From Prorocentrum cordatum (Eukaryota > Sar > Dinophyceae > Prorocentrales > Prorocentraceae), in the NCBI GenBank assembly GCA_963575745.1, contig CAUYUJ010015837.1:1826540-1890539 (forward strand): a stretch of 64,000 nt of DNA, in the 5' to 3' direction. The number at the start of each line of letters is the position of its first letter. Within the stretch, counting starts at the first letter, position 1. Of the stretch, positions 52,395 to 62,885 are shown in pieces. Below the pieces are notes generated by a model that was not told the origin of the DNA, did not search any database, and was given only the letters and a program-made list of their open reading frames with translations. The position numbers were made by a program, and so were the translations under genes.

Positions 52395-54383
52395 CTAGCG
52401 AAAAATTCGTGCGTTGGCTGGCGCGGCAGCGACAGCGGCCAAAAGCTCGCTGTCACTGTCGTCCTTGCCTGCAGGCTCGGCTTCAGCCTCCGTAGCCTGC
52501 CTGGCTGCGGCCTCTGCCTGGGCGGCCTCCCGCTGGGCGATGTCGGCTGCCCCTGCTCCCATCGATCCTTCTCCTGCCGTGCTTGTGCGCATGGTCTTGG
52601 CACCTGCTTGCCCACTATCTCCATGTCGACGCGGGGATGCTGATCTCGCTGTGCCGCGGCCTCGTAGCAGCGCTGCCATGCGGGCTGGGTCGGCGGGCTG
52701 CTGGTACTTCTTGGGGCCGTTCATCTGCGCCGCCATGGACTGCTGGGCTGCCTCAACGGCGGCCTGGCGCATCTTGTTCATGTCCTACTCCTTCTCCGTT
52801 CTGAGCGTGCTGATCTCCGTCTGCAGCGTGTTCACGGCGGTCTGGAAGTTCCTTATGTTGGCGAGCAGCTGCGCATTGCTCTGCTGCAGTGCTGCGAGCA
52901 ATGTGGGCATGGCGATGTCACTCGCTGCCGCAGACTGCGCCTCTCCAGGTGGCGTTACCTGCTGATGAGGCCGCGCAGCGGCCCTCGGAGGGGTGGCTGC
53001 TACATCTGCTTGGCGGGCTCCTTTCCCTGACGCCATGGGCCATGCGTGATGGCCTGTGCGCGAGGGAGCGGTCGCGGCGGTTGAGGCAACTGATGCCTTA
53101 CCTGGCGACTGAGGTGTTGGAGCTCTATGTCCTGGTCGAAAGTGCCCTGCGGGACCATCGTCCTCGGCCATGCGAATGTCATCATCGTCTTCTTCATCAT
53201 TAACTGCTCTTGCTGACATGACTGGTAGCGAATCCTCGAGCTCCTCGAAGTGCTCAAGCAACTGCTCTGCCGGTGTAACTTCCTCTTGCAAATGCTGACA
53301 TTGTACTTCCGCTGCGTCGATCTGTTCGTACAATAGATTCAACTTCGCAGTGGCATCTGTCAGGCGTCTGCGACATCGATTGACGAATAACCTTTGTTTA
53401 GTCATTCTTGCCTGTGGCGAACGGCTGTGCATGAGCTGATACAACACAGCTGCATACTCTTCTTGCAAAGCCGAGATTTGCTGGGCATCTAATGTGAGAG
53501 CGTCTGCACAACGAATCTGTCTCTCCAACGATTCCATGGTGGATGTTAGAGTTTTGCGATATTCTCCCAGCAATTTCGGATCCTCTGGCGGATCCCTCCA
53601 TCTTTTGTGACTAGTGGCAATATCAGGCGTGGCCGGCAACAAAGGTATGATATCATCCTGTGATTATTGCTGATCTGCTGCCGTTGATTTTGCTGCATCT
53701 CCATGTGTTGGCTGAGCTGAGGCGGCTCGTCTTCTCGGGGCACGCGATGCTGATCTCGTGCGCCATGGTCGTTCACTCGACTGCTGAGACATGGAGGGAA
53801 AGCACTTCTTACATGTGTATGAATCCCAAGGGTTGGCACATGCGCACGCTGGACATTCCCACAACTTCTTGAAATTCTGTTGTGTGCGCTGCCATGGCAC
53901 TGACTTAGTGCCTCCCCCTCTGTTCTGGAATTGCCGTGATCCTTGTCTGGCACCCATTGGACTGGAATGGTGCTGTCGAAGTAGTTTTGCCGCTGCTGCC
54001 ACCTGTACTAGCACTCTAGCTCGGCTGCGAGCTTGGCGTTGGCGGCGATGCCACGCGGGGTCCACCCGCGTTCGTCTGCCTGTCTCCGTGGCAAACGTCT
54101 GAAACACGGCTGCCCTGCTGCGCGCTGAGCGCGACGGGCGGGCACGTATGGCAGCAGTCCCGAGGAGGCTCGCAGGGCGTCGGTACTGGGTACCTGGGCG
54201 CTGCACCCAAAGCCTCGAACCGGGACGGCGGCTAGGGAGGAAGGGAGGGAGGAGGAAGAGGAGGAGGAGGAGGAGGAGGAGGAGAAGGCAGCTACTGCCA
54301 GGACGTGGCTCTAGGCTGGCATGCCGAACTTGGCGCATGAGGGGCGACGTGCAGGCATGCGAAGATGTCCTTAGCGGCATCAT
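52395..54383 (-). pseudogene. LINE ORF1: zinc ribbon and coiled coil
   Basis: One continuous minus-strand frame of 663 codons broken only by UAA (53666-53664) and UAG (52787-52785). The first ~60 codons include poly-Leu from a GAG microsatellite and are probably not coding. Next comes WECPACACANPWDSYTCKKC (about 53850-53795), a W-x-C-x2-C...C-x2-C zinc ribbon like the RanBP2 type. A long helical, charged region follows (53600-53250: LDAQQISALQEEYAAVLYQL, QIDAAEVQCQHLQEEV), then an acidic patch (NDEEDDDDIRMAEDD) and a second helical segment. After the UAG come MNKMRQAAVEAAQQSMAAQ and an Ala/Glu-rich tail. ORF1 proteins of LINEs bind RNA and form oligomers, and that role is inferred. UAA lies within a Gln-rich run, so CAA to TAA is likely. 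Confidence 0.65.
54235..54295 (+). repeat. GGA microsatellite at the 5' end of the LINE
   Basis: About 55 bp of GGA/GAG units. On the minus strand it makes the poly-Leu stretch at the start of the ORF1 frame. Confidence 0.85.
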
Positions 54384-54403
54384 TCCCCCTACGGTGGGTT
54401 CCC

Positions 54404-54568
54404 CTCGTGTCGACCAGCGGCGACCCCAGCACGGGCGTTTCAGGTTGAACGCCGCCCGTGGCCCAGAATCGGCCCATCCTTGAACGATCCAGCTTTTCTG
54501 AAAGGGCCGATCGTTCAGGTTTGAACGATCCCCTCGGTGTCAGGAACCAACGCCGGGGTCGACACGAC
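54404..54568. repeat. Nested inverted repeats upstream of the minus-strand LINE
   Basis: Outer arms: CTCGTGTCGACC (54404-54415) and GGGTCGACACGAC (54556-54568). Inner arms: TTGAACGATCC (54480-54490) and GATCGTTCAGG (54509-54519), with a third TTGAACGATCCC at 54521. The position before ORF1 fits a 5' UTR or promoter of the LINE, but this is only positional. Confidence 0.5.
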
Positions 54569-54569
54569 G

Positions 54570-54915
54570 CGAATCTGCCGTACCTCATCCCTCCCCCCTT
54601 CAATTATGCCCCTTGCCCCCGTCCCCCTTTTCCATTACATACCCTCTTTCGCTCCTCCCCCCCAGCCTAAATCACCGTCCCATCTTGCGCTGTCGCATCA
54701 CTGAAGCCGTTTCTGGCCTGCCGCACTCGAGGATCAGGGTCACGAGGCCGCGGTTCGGCGTTCGGCCCACATCCCAGGCCAAGGAAAGCAAAGCAAGGCG
54801 CGAAGGGGGCGCACTTCTGAAATATTTCGAAGCCCCCGTCAAGGTCCAGCGATTGCCATAGGTATCTGCCCTCCCAGGGACATCGAGCCGACTAAGAAAC
54901 ATATAGAACAAGTGG
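54570..54915. other. No gene recognised
   Basis: C-rich and mixed sequence between the LINE and the GC-rich minisatellite. Confidence 0.5.
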
Positions 54916-54919
54916 CACG

Positions 54920-56750
54920 CGCGCCATGGCTCGTGCACAAAAGGAAGGGGGAGGAGGCGGAGGGGGCGCGCTGGCTGGTGAATGGGGTGATGGAGGGGGC
55001 GTTCGGGATGGGGGTGTCGGGGCGGAGGGGACGCGCTGGCCGGTGGGGTCAGGGCGGAGGGGGCGGTGCCGCGCCAAAACAAAACGGGTCGGGGCGGAGG
55101 GGGCGCGCTAGCTGAAGGGCGGGGGGGATGCGGAGGGGGCGCTCGCAGAGGAGGCGGTGCCGCGCCGAAATAAATGAGTCGGGTCGGAGGGGTGTGCCGC
55201 GCCGAAATACAGGGGTCGGGGCGGAGGGGCGCGCTGGCTTGTGAGTGGGTGGGTGGGTGGGGGGGGGCGCAATACAGGGGTCGGGGCGGAGGGGCGCGAT
55301 GGCTGGTGGGTGGGGGGCTGCGGAGGGGGCGCGCAGGGCGCGCGGGGAGGGAATGGGGGCCGTGCCGAAATAAAAGGGTCGTGGGGCGGAGGGGGCGCCC
55401 TGGCTGGTAAGTGGGGGGATGCGGGGAGGTGCGCCGTGCCGAAATCAAGGGGTCGGGGCGGAGGGGCGCGCTGGCTGGTGGGTGGGGGAATGCTGAGGGG
55501 TGTGCCGTGCCGAAGGAAAGAGGTCGGGGCGAAAGGGGCGGAGGGGGCGCTGGCTGGTGGGTGGGAGGGATGCGAAAGGGGTGTGCCGTGCCGAAAAAAG
55601 GGTGGGGCGGAGGGGTGTGCCGTGCCGAGATAAAGGTGGTCGGGCGGAGGGACGCGCTGGTGGTGAGGGGGGATGCGGAGGCGGTGTGCCATGCCGAAAT
55701 AAAGGTGTTGGGGCGGAGGGGTGTGCCGTGCCGAGATAAAGGGGTCGGGGCGGAAGGGCGCGCTGGTTGGTGACGGGGGGGATGCGGAGGGGTGTGCCGT
55801 GCCGAAAAAAGTTGTCGGGGCGGAGGGGTGTGCCAAGCCGAAAAAGGGGTCGGGGCGGAGGGGCGCGCTGGCTGGTGGGTGGGGGGGATGCGGAGGGGTG
55901 TGCCGTGCCGAAAAAGGGTCGGGGCGGAGGGGTGTGCCGGGCCGGAAAAAGGGGTCGGGGCGGAGGGGGGACGCGGGGGGGAGGGGGGGCGTGCCGAAAT
56001 ACAGGAGTCGGGCGGAAGGGGGGCGCTGGCTGGTGGGTGGGGGGATGCAAGGGGGGCCCGTGCCGAAATAAAGGGGTCTGGGCGGGGTGGGGGGCGCGCT
56101 GGCTGGTGGGCGGGGGGGGTGCGGCGGAGGGGTGTGCCGTGCCGAAATAAAGTGGACGGGCGGAGGGGTGTGCCGTGCCAAAATAAAAGGGTCGAGACGG
56201 AGGGACGCGCTGGCTGGCGGGCGCGCGGGGAGGGGGGGCGTGCCGAAATAAAAGGGTCGGGGCGGAGGGGGCGCGCTGGTTGGTGGGTGGGGGGCTGCGC
56301 AGGGGTGTGCCGTGCCGAGATAAAGAGGTCGGGGCGGAGGGACGCGCTGGCTGGTGAGCGGGGGGGATGCGGAGGCGGTGTGCCGTGCCGAAATAAAGGT
56401 GTCGGGGCGGAGGGGGTGCGCCGTGCCGAAATTAAGGGGTCGGGGCGGAGGGGCGCGATGGCTGGTGAGTGGGGGGGGATGCGGAGGGGGCGTGCCGTGC
56501 CGAAATAAAGGTGTCGGGGCGGAGGGGTGTGTCGTGCCGAGATGAAGAGGTCGGGCGGAGGGGCGCGCTGGCTGGTGAGCGGGGGGGATGCGGAGGGGGT
56601 GTGGAGGGGGTGTGCCGTGCCGAAATAAAGGTGTTTGGGCGGAGGGGTGTGCCGTGCCGAAATAAGGGGGTGGGGGCGGAGGGGCGCGCTCGCTGATGGA
56701 ATGTGTGGGTGATGGAGGGGGTGCCGTGCCGAAATAAAGTGGTCGGAGCT
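54920..56750 (+). repeat. GC-rich minisatellite, units of about 40 and 80 bp
   Basis: Two blocks alternate. One is GTGCCGTGCCGAAATAAAGG followed by TCGGGGCGGAG. The other is GGGCGCGCTGGCTGGTG followed by GTGGGGGGATGCGGAG. Some units contain only the first block. Open frames in several phases (up to 357 codons on minus) come from the repeat and the lack of A/T. Confidence 0.92.
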
Positions 56751-57000
56751 CTAGACACCTTGTGCAAGAGAGTTACACAATTTGTACACGCTCGCCCTTC
56801 TTCCTTTGGCCGAGAGAGCGGGTCGCGGGCAGACTCCGCGGACGAGCTCAAGAAGAGCCTCCAGATTTCGCGGGAGATCCTGCAGAGGCGGTGGGGGGGC
56901 CCGCGTGCACGCTACCACCGCAACCACCGCTATCACTTCAACCACGACCACGACCGCCACCACCGCGCGCGCACACGCGCCGCCGCCGCCGCACACTAAC
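56751..57000. other. No gene recognised
   Basis: Unique sequence from the end of the minisatellite into CCACCG-rich sequence just before the CA repeat. Confidence 0.45.
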
Positions 57001-57013
57001 ACCCGCGCCAACA

Positions 57014-57091
57014 CACGCAGACACACACACACACATACACACACACACACACACACGCACACACAAACACACACACACACACACACACACA

Positions 57092-57123
<32 letters not shown>

Positions 57124-57193
57124 CACACGCACGCACCCACGCACACACACACACACACACACATTCATTCACATACACACACACACACACACT
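57014..57193. repeat. CA and CGCA microsatellite
   Basis: CA dinucleotides with a CGCA run at 57090-57125. Confidence 0.95.
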
Positions 57194-57239
57194 TTTTGCG
57201 TCGGCGGCTGGGCAGAGGGCGATTGCTGCGACGGATAGG

Positions 57240-57730
57240 CAACAGAGGACACGCTGTATGCAAATTGAGGCCGCAATGCGCGGAAGGAGGAGGACGAGCC
57301 CCGGCGCGACGGGAAGAGAGGAAGCCAGGCCACTCAGAGTTGCTGGCTGCGGCGGGGGGAGCGCCGGGGGGGGAGCAGCGCCGGCACACGCTGCACTGAA
57401 CTGCGCTGAACTGAAGCTGGGGGGTGCAGCCAGCAGCTGCAGCTGGTGGCGAAGAGAAAACGAAGAATAGCCCAACCCGGAGGACCGACCACAGTCCAGG
57501 GGTGAGCCAATGTGCCGACACTTGCGGGCCTGCGAGGCGCGTGCGAGGAGACGGAAGGTGAATGCCATGACTGACAGGCACCGCGCCGCGGGCACAAAGG
57601 CTGGTGCTGGCTAGCACTGAGCAGGATGTGGCTGAAGCTGGCGCCGAGCGGCACAGAACAGTACGGTCCCGCCGACGATTAAGAAACCTCCCCCCGAAAA
57701 GCTGGCCCAGCGTTTCTTGACCAACTTGCC
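57240..57730 (+). repeat. Dispersed segment, copy 1 (pair with 59270-59560)
   Basis: GGGTGAGCCAATGTGCCGAC and CGAGGCGCGTGCGAGG correspond to GGATGAGTCAAAGCGCCGAG and CGAGGCGCGGGCGG near 59420-59460. The phrase GCTGGCCCAGCGTTTCTTGA at 57700 corresponds to a copy near 59275. The two parts are in different order in the two copies. Confidence 0.5.
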
Positions 57731-57854
57731 GGAAAACTGGCTCAGTTTCGTAATGGGATTGGTAGCCTCCGGTTCCGGTTCGGGCCGGTTCGGTTTCAAC
57801 CAAAAGAACGATTCCGGTTTGGATGAAGGAACAGGCATGACGGTGTCGGCCGTT

Positions 57855-58452
57855 CGCAACAACATTTGGCACATAAAATATTGTATTTAGGTTTCTTCCT
57901 TCCGTGCAGGGCCGACACTTGGCACACACAATCGTGCATTTAGGTTTCGCTTCCCTCCGTGCAGGGCCGTTGACCGTGGACACCGTTCGCAACAGCATTT
58001 GGCAAACAAAATTGTGTACTTAGGTTTCGTTTCCCTCCGTGCAGGGCCGGCATTTGGCACACAAAATCGTTTATGTTGTCTTCATTTCTTTGCACGCAGG
58101 GCCGTTGACCGCGAATACCGTTCGCGACAGCATTTGGCACACAAAATCGTACATCTAAATTTCTTTATTCCGTGCAGGGCCGGCATCTGGCACACAGAAT
58201 CGCGCATTTAGATGTCATTTCCTTCCGTGCAGGGCCGTTGACCGCGAGCACCGTTCGCAACAACATTTGGCACACAAAATCGTGTATTTAGGTTTCGCTT
58301 CCCTCCGTGCAGGGCCGGCATTTGGCATGTAAAATCGTGTATTTAGGTTTCGCTTCCTTCCGTGCAGGGCCGTTGCCCGCGAATACCGTTCGCAACAGCA
58401 TTTGGCACACAAAATCGCGTATTTAGGTTTCGCTTCCTTCCGCGGCACACAA
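57855..58452 (+). repeat. Tandem repeat with alternating ~54- and ~80-bp units
   Basis: The common block contains CATTTGGCACACAAAATCGT, then TTAGGTTTCGCTTCC and CCGTGCAGGGCCG. In every second unit or so, an extra block GTTGACCGCGAGCACCGTTC separates it from the next. About nine units in all. Confidence 0.9.
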
Positions 58453-58611
58453 AACCGTGTCAATATGACAGGTTTCGCTCCTGATCCACCTGACCTTTCG
58501 CCTCAAAGTCGAACACTAAATATTACTAGATGACACTTAAAGTATTATTAACTAACAGATAACAAATTATCATTTATATTTAACTGGTCTGGAATTAATC
58601 ATTGACTAATC

Positions 58612-58925
58612 CTCCTCCAGCCCAAACCCTGAGGCCGAGCCCTGAGCTTTGAGTCCGGAGCTCGAGCCGGAGCCCGCTCCCGGAGCTTGAGCCCGAGCCA
58701 GGCCTGAGCCCGCCCGAAGCCCAAGCCCTGAACCCGAACCCCGAACCCTGAACCCGAGCCCTGAGCCTTGAGTCCTCCAGAACCCTGGGCCGGAGCCCTG
58801 AGCCCAAGCCCTGAGCCCGAGCTCTGAGCTCTGAGCCCGAGCCCGAGCCCTGAACCCGAGCCCGAGCCTGAGCCCGAAACCGAAACCGGGGCCCGAGCCC
58901 GAGCTCGAGCCCGAGCCCGGGCCCG
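58612..58925 (-). repeat. GAGCCC hexamer array (impure)
   Basis: GAGCCC, GAACCC and TGAGCC hexamers for about 310 bp. The minus strand lacks stops and gives a Gly/Ser/Arg-rich frame. Similar in kind to the CTGAGG array at 38996 but with a different hexamer. Confidence 0.9.
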
Positions 58926-60685
58926 ACTATTTCATTAGTTAAAGAAGTTGTCTGATTTTTTTGCCATTGAATCATATTTAAGTCAATTCGCAAACCAGGC
59001 GCATCATTGAATCCTAGTTTCTGAACCAGGCGTATCTATCGCATTTGATGCATTAAAACCTAATTCCCGGAAGGCTAAGGACCATGAGTTGGAATGTCCC
59101 GATTAGCTTGACAATTACCTCACAGAGACCCGACGGGAATTTTAATGTAACGGAAAATAGTAGTAAATGTACTGAATAATACAAGAAGGGTTGCAGCATG
59201 TTTTCAGTAGTTGCTGTTATCGTCGTAACGAGCGAAATAGGAATGAATAGTGCACGTTCCTGGCTCCAAAACCAGGCCCAGCGTTCCCTTAAGAAATTGC
59301 TGGAAAGCTGGCCCAGCATTCTTAATTTATAGAATCCTTGATCATATGTTTGATTGCAGCAGAGGAATGGATGCAAAGGGGGGGGCGCCCACCCCAATGG
59401 ACCCAGGCTCGGTCCAAGGATGAGTCAAAGCGCCGAGACGCGCGGGCACGCGAGGCGCGGGCGGAAGGGGCGACAGGCAGGCGGTGGCACCGCCCAGAGC
59501 GGCACGGAGCAGAACGAGAGCGGCCAAAGAAAGGCGGCGGAAGGGAGGGGAAGACGAGCGCCCAGAACCTCGACCCGCGCCGACGGGACGGAACCCCGAC
59601 ATCGGCAATGGCGGGGGGCGCCGAGACCAGGCAGAGCAAGGACATCGCGGAATGACCGACGGCCTGGCGGGGCGCGGCGCGTCACCCAGGGCAAAGATGG
59701 AGCGGGGCACCGCCAAGTGGGGGGGGCGGCGGGCCCAGGGCAGCACGAAGGCGGGGGGGGGGGCGGCGGCACCGAGCGCCAGCTGGCGGCGGGCAGGGAG
59801 GCTACGCCCAGTGGGGGGCGGCAAGCCAAATGGGCGAGCGTGGGCCCAGAGGCAGAAAGACAATGGAGCAGTAGCCGACATCGGCGAGGTGCCAAAGGGG
59901 CGATAGCGGCCAGACACCGGTAGCCGATGCCCCAGAAAATGGCCCTGTCTGGAGGAGGGCGAAGCCTTTTTCGGAAACGGGCGATCTAGAGACGCGGGTG
60001 CTTTACACGTCGGGGGCGAACAGCGAATGGCCAGCTTCGAGCGCGCTGGCCACTCACCGCAGGCGGCCTTGCCTGGCTTCGTCGGCGCCAATTGCGTCGC
60101 TGGGTCAAGGCTCGGGGGGGGCCACGCCCCCGCGGGGCCGAGCGCCTGCCGTTCCTTGGCAGGGCGCTGTACATGGCGCGGGCCGTCGCAGGGCAAACGG
60201 CACCCCACGGGGCCGTTGGGCTTGCCGTTCCGCGACAGGGCGCCGCGCAGGGCGCGGCGCGGCGCTCGACCGAACGACGTCCGCCGCAGTGCGGCGCGTT
60301 TCCTGCGAGCGCACCTTCGCGCCAGCCGCGACGATCTCGGCTGGGCCCGCGCGCGACCTTGCGCAATTAACTATTGCGGGCCTGCCTGCCCCGGGCTCAG
60401 GTCTGGCTTCGCGCGCAAACCTCCAGGTCCGAGGGGCGGTGTCGTCTGCGGCGCCACGCCCGCGGACCGGCGGAATTGCCCTCGGTCTGAGAACCGACCC
60501 GCTCTCGGGACGCCCACGGGCGGCTTCGGCGCCTTAGAATTTCCCCGACTTTGCGGAGGGGCCCCTGTTTATCGTTCCCCTAGAGGGTCTGGGGGGCCCC
60601 CCCCCGGGACACGGCCCCGGCCGCGCGACGAACGCCGGCAGGAGTCCGGCGGAAGACGGCTTTCGGTCGAACAAGCGACCCCTAG
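58926..60685. other. No gene recognised; GC-rich open frames
   Basis: AT-rich to 59340, then very GC-rich. Many overlapping open frames at 59342-60540 on both strands, none with a recognisable domain. A short tandem duplication lies at about 60147-60280 (TGCCGTTCC...AGGGCGC twice). Confidence 0.5.
59270..59560 (+). repeat. Dispersed segment, copy 2 (pair with 57240-57730)
   Basis: Holds GGCCCAGCGTTCCCTTAAGA then GCTGGAAAGCTGGCCCAGC, and the GGATGAGTCAAAGCGCCGAG part described for copy 1. Confidence 0.5.
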
Positions 60686-62180
60686 ATGGTCCGCAAGACG
60701 GGCCAAGCGAACCCACGGGAGAAGGTGTGGCGGCGCCGTGGGCTGCAGCCGTTGGGCGCGCCACTTGACGCCGGCGAGCGGGAGCCGATGCCCGAGCTCG
60801 CGGTCGGGCAGCCGAGGCAGGCGGCGCCCCCCTTCCCATGCAGAACGGCCATAGGGCCAGCCAAGATCGGCATGAGGGCCCTGAGCTTCCTGTCGGACGA
60901 GGGCATATACGCGTGCGCTCGGCTGTTCATGCGCTTGGAGAGGCTCGGGGCCTGGCCTGAGGGCCGCCTCAGCTGGCACGCCATGCGTCGGCTGCCGAAG
61001 CCGTCGGGCGGATGCCGATTCATCACCCTCGTGCACACTCTGGCGAGGTGGTGATCGCGGGCGCGCGCGGCGGTCTCCAGGAGCCGGCTACGGCAGCACC
61101 CCAGCGTGGACATCTGGGGGCTGGGAGCTGGCAGGTCATCATCCGACGCGACATTCGACTTGAACCTGGAGACGGAGGCCGCGGCCAACCTCCGGGAGCA
61201 GGCCATCGCGGCCCCCAGGGACGCCTGGAAGTTCTCTGAGACAGCGGTCCTTGCAGCCCTTCTCCAGGAGGCGCGGTGGCTGCGCAAGCCGCTGCCCCTG
61301 GCATGGCTTCTCATCGAGCTGTACCGGCAGCCGCGTAGGCTGCAGGCGTTCAGATCGATCTCGTACGAAGTGGTTTCGGTCCAGGGGTGCTTGCGGGATG
61401 TATGCATGCGCGCGCGCCGGCGTCTCCGCTGCTGCATCGCTTGCTGGAGCGGACCCGCGGCATGGGGGCCACGCCGAGGGTGCTGGTGGACGACGTCACG
61501 TTGCAGTAAGTCGGCGAGGCGGGCCGCAGCATCCAGTCGCTGTGGGCCGCCGTCACCCGCTTCCGTGAGGAGGCCAAGGCGCTTGGCATCATCGCGCAGC
61601 CAGCCACGTCGGGCTTCCTGATGTCCTCGATTGGCCTCGCGCTCGCTAGTAAGCGGCACGCGGGCTCGAGGGGCTTGCAGCGGCCGCGCTGGGCGCCGAA
61701 CCTGGGCCACGACCTCGAGGCCGCAGGATGGAGCGGCGGCAGAGCAGGATCCGCCTGCAGGCGCTGGCGAGGCGCCGAGGGCGGATCACCGCGCTGCAGC
61801 ACGCAGCAGGACGCAAGGTGGCCTGCCTGTGGCGCACAGGGCTGCTACCCAGCGCGGGCCACGGAGCGGGAGTCGCGGGGATCACGGGCGACGAGCTGAG
61901 GCGATTGAGGGCCGTGGCGCTCGTGGTCAGGTACGCGAGCTGGATATGGAAGCAGCGCGCCCCCCTGGGACGGCTGCAGAGGGCGTGGGCCACCATCGCG
62001 GAGAAGCTGATTGGGCGGCCGTCGTGGGCGTCGGCCAGGGGTCCGATATCATCGACGACTCTCGCGCTATGTAGGATAGGATGGTACACGTGGTTCAGAA
62101 CAGAACAGTACTGGTCACCGACGAGGAGCAGCATAATCAGTTGCTCGCGACACCGTCGTCGGAGCCCAAGGACTTCCTGA
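60686..62180 (+). pseudogene. Reverse transcriptase of the second LINE
   Basis: Frame one (60686-61621) has MRRLPKPSGGCRFITLVHTL, an RT fingers motif. It then meets UGA at 61052-61054 where relatives have Trp, and continues with DIWGLGAGRSSSDATFDLNL, DAWKFSETAVLAALL, LPLAWLLIELYRQPRRLQAF and EVVSVQG. Near 61395 it shifts to the next frame: CMHARAPASPLLHRLLE and RVLVDDVTLQ, where V-D-D is the catalytic box (Asp codons 61489-61494). UAA at 61507-61509 is again at a usual Trp position. WAAVTRFREEAKALGI and NLGHDL follow, then a shift near 61725 to RRGRITALQHAAGR, VACLWRTGLLPSAGHG and YASWIWKQRAPLGRLQRAW (thumb). Confidence 0.8.
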
Positions 62181-62225
62181 TTGCGGGGGTGAGCCGCTGG
62201 CAGGGACGACCGATCATGGGGCACT

Positions 62226-62870
62226 TTGAGGAGCTGCAGCCAGCAGGGCAGCTCTGGCTTGCAGCGCCGCGCCTATGCGCGGGCGGCAAGGGCGCGGAGC
62301 TTCCAGAAGGACCAGCCGCCACCAGCGGACACGCCGTGGACCAGGCAGCGGCTCCACGAGGTGCGCCTGGCGGATTCGGCGATGTGCTTGGCTTGTGGAG
62401 ACGAGGCCGACGCCCCTGGGCACAGGCTCCATGGATGCGAGGCCCTGCCCATGGCGCGGCATGGCGAAGAAGAGCAGACAGTCTCGCCTGGGATTTTTCA
62501 GGGGGTCTGGACCAGCATGCGAGGTTGTGCAGCTCGGGCAAGACAGGCCAGAGTTCGGAGGTGTCGAGCACGAGGTCAGGCTACCATTCTAGCCGCCTCG
62601 CGTGCCACCAGCGTCGCACGAAGCCGAAGTTAGGCCGCGAGGCGACTGGCAGGGGCGAGCGGCGGAGCGGCGCGGTAACATCGCGTTCACAGACGGCTCG
62701 GGGCTCGCCAGCAGCATGCCCGAGCTGGGACGCCGCGGTTGGTCGGTGGTGCAGTTGGGAGCCAACGGGGCCCCAGTGCGCGCGGGCTCCGGCGCGCGGC
62801 CTGGCTCGCTCCAAACAGTGGGGCGCGCCGAGCGGAGCACCCTACAACCCCGCCCCCGAGCCAGGGGCAG
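62226..62870 (+). pseudogene. Zinc-finger-like motif and RNase H start of the second LINE
   Basis: RQRLHEVRLADSAMCLACGD followed by APGHRLHGC gives C-x2-C...H-x3-C, like the zinc finger after RT in such elements (from about 62355). In another frame, GNIAFTDGSGLASS (about 62670-62720) and GRAERSTL (about 62824) correspond to the first Asp box and the Glu box of RNase H. The later RNase H strands are missing, since a different frame begins at 62886. The RNase H is probably cut off there by another insertion. Confidence 0.6.
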
Positions 62871-62885
62871 GCACGCGACCGCCCC

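Larger units (their letters stand above)
45560..54383 (-). mobile_element. LINE-like retroelement with RNase H, endonuclease, RT, zinc fingers and methyltransferase-like domain
   Basis: Read on the minus strand, the order is: ORF1 (54383-52395), RNase H (52389-51600), APE-type endonuclease (51416-50550), RT (49812-47775), two zinc fingers (47542-47347), methyltransferase-like domain (46934-45984) and a C-terminal extension (45983-45560). Endonuclease before RT, with no integrase or recombinase, marks a non-LTR element. RNase H before the endonuclease is unusual. The copy is close to complete: about seven isolated stop codons and about ten small frame breaks over 8.8 kb, several in A/T or C homopolymers. 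No poly(A) tail or target-site duplication was identified. Confidence 0.85.
60686..62870 (+). mobile_element. Second LINE-like element, 5'-truncated, RT to RNase H
   Basis: RT, a zinc-finger-like motif and an RNase H start are readable in order on the plus strand. No endonuclease or ORF1 was found upstream, as expected for a 5'-truncated LINE. The type differs from the minus-strand LINE: its RNase H is after RT, and the RT motifs differ. Confidence 0.75.

Noticed and set aside
45560-54383. Reassignment of UAA/UAG to Gln in the nuclear code
   Set aside because: Six LINE stops would fit Gln, but the UAA at 61507 falls at a usual Trp position, UGA stops also occur, and CAG/CAA are common in the same frames. 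Mutation of CAG, CAA and TGG is simpler, and dinoflagellates generally use the standard code.
54240-54383. Signal peptide or membrane segment (poly-Leu) at the start of LINE ORF1
   Set aside because: The Leu run is a GGA microsatellite read on the minus strand, and the true ORF1 start is probably downstream of it.
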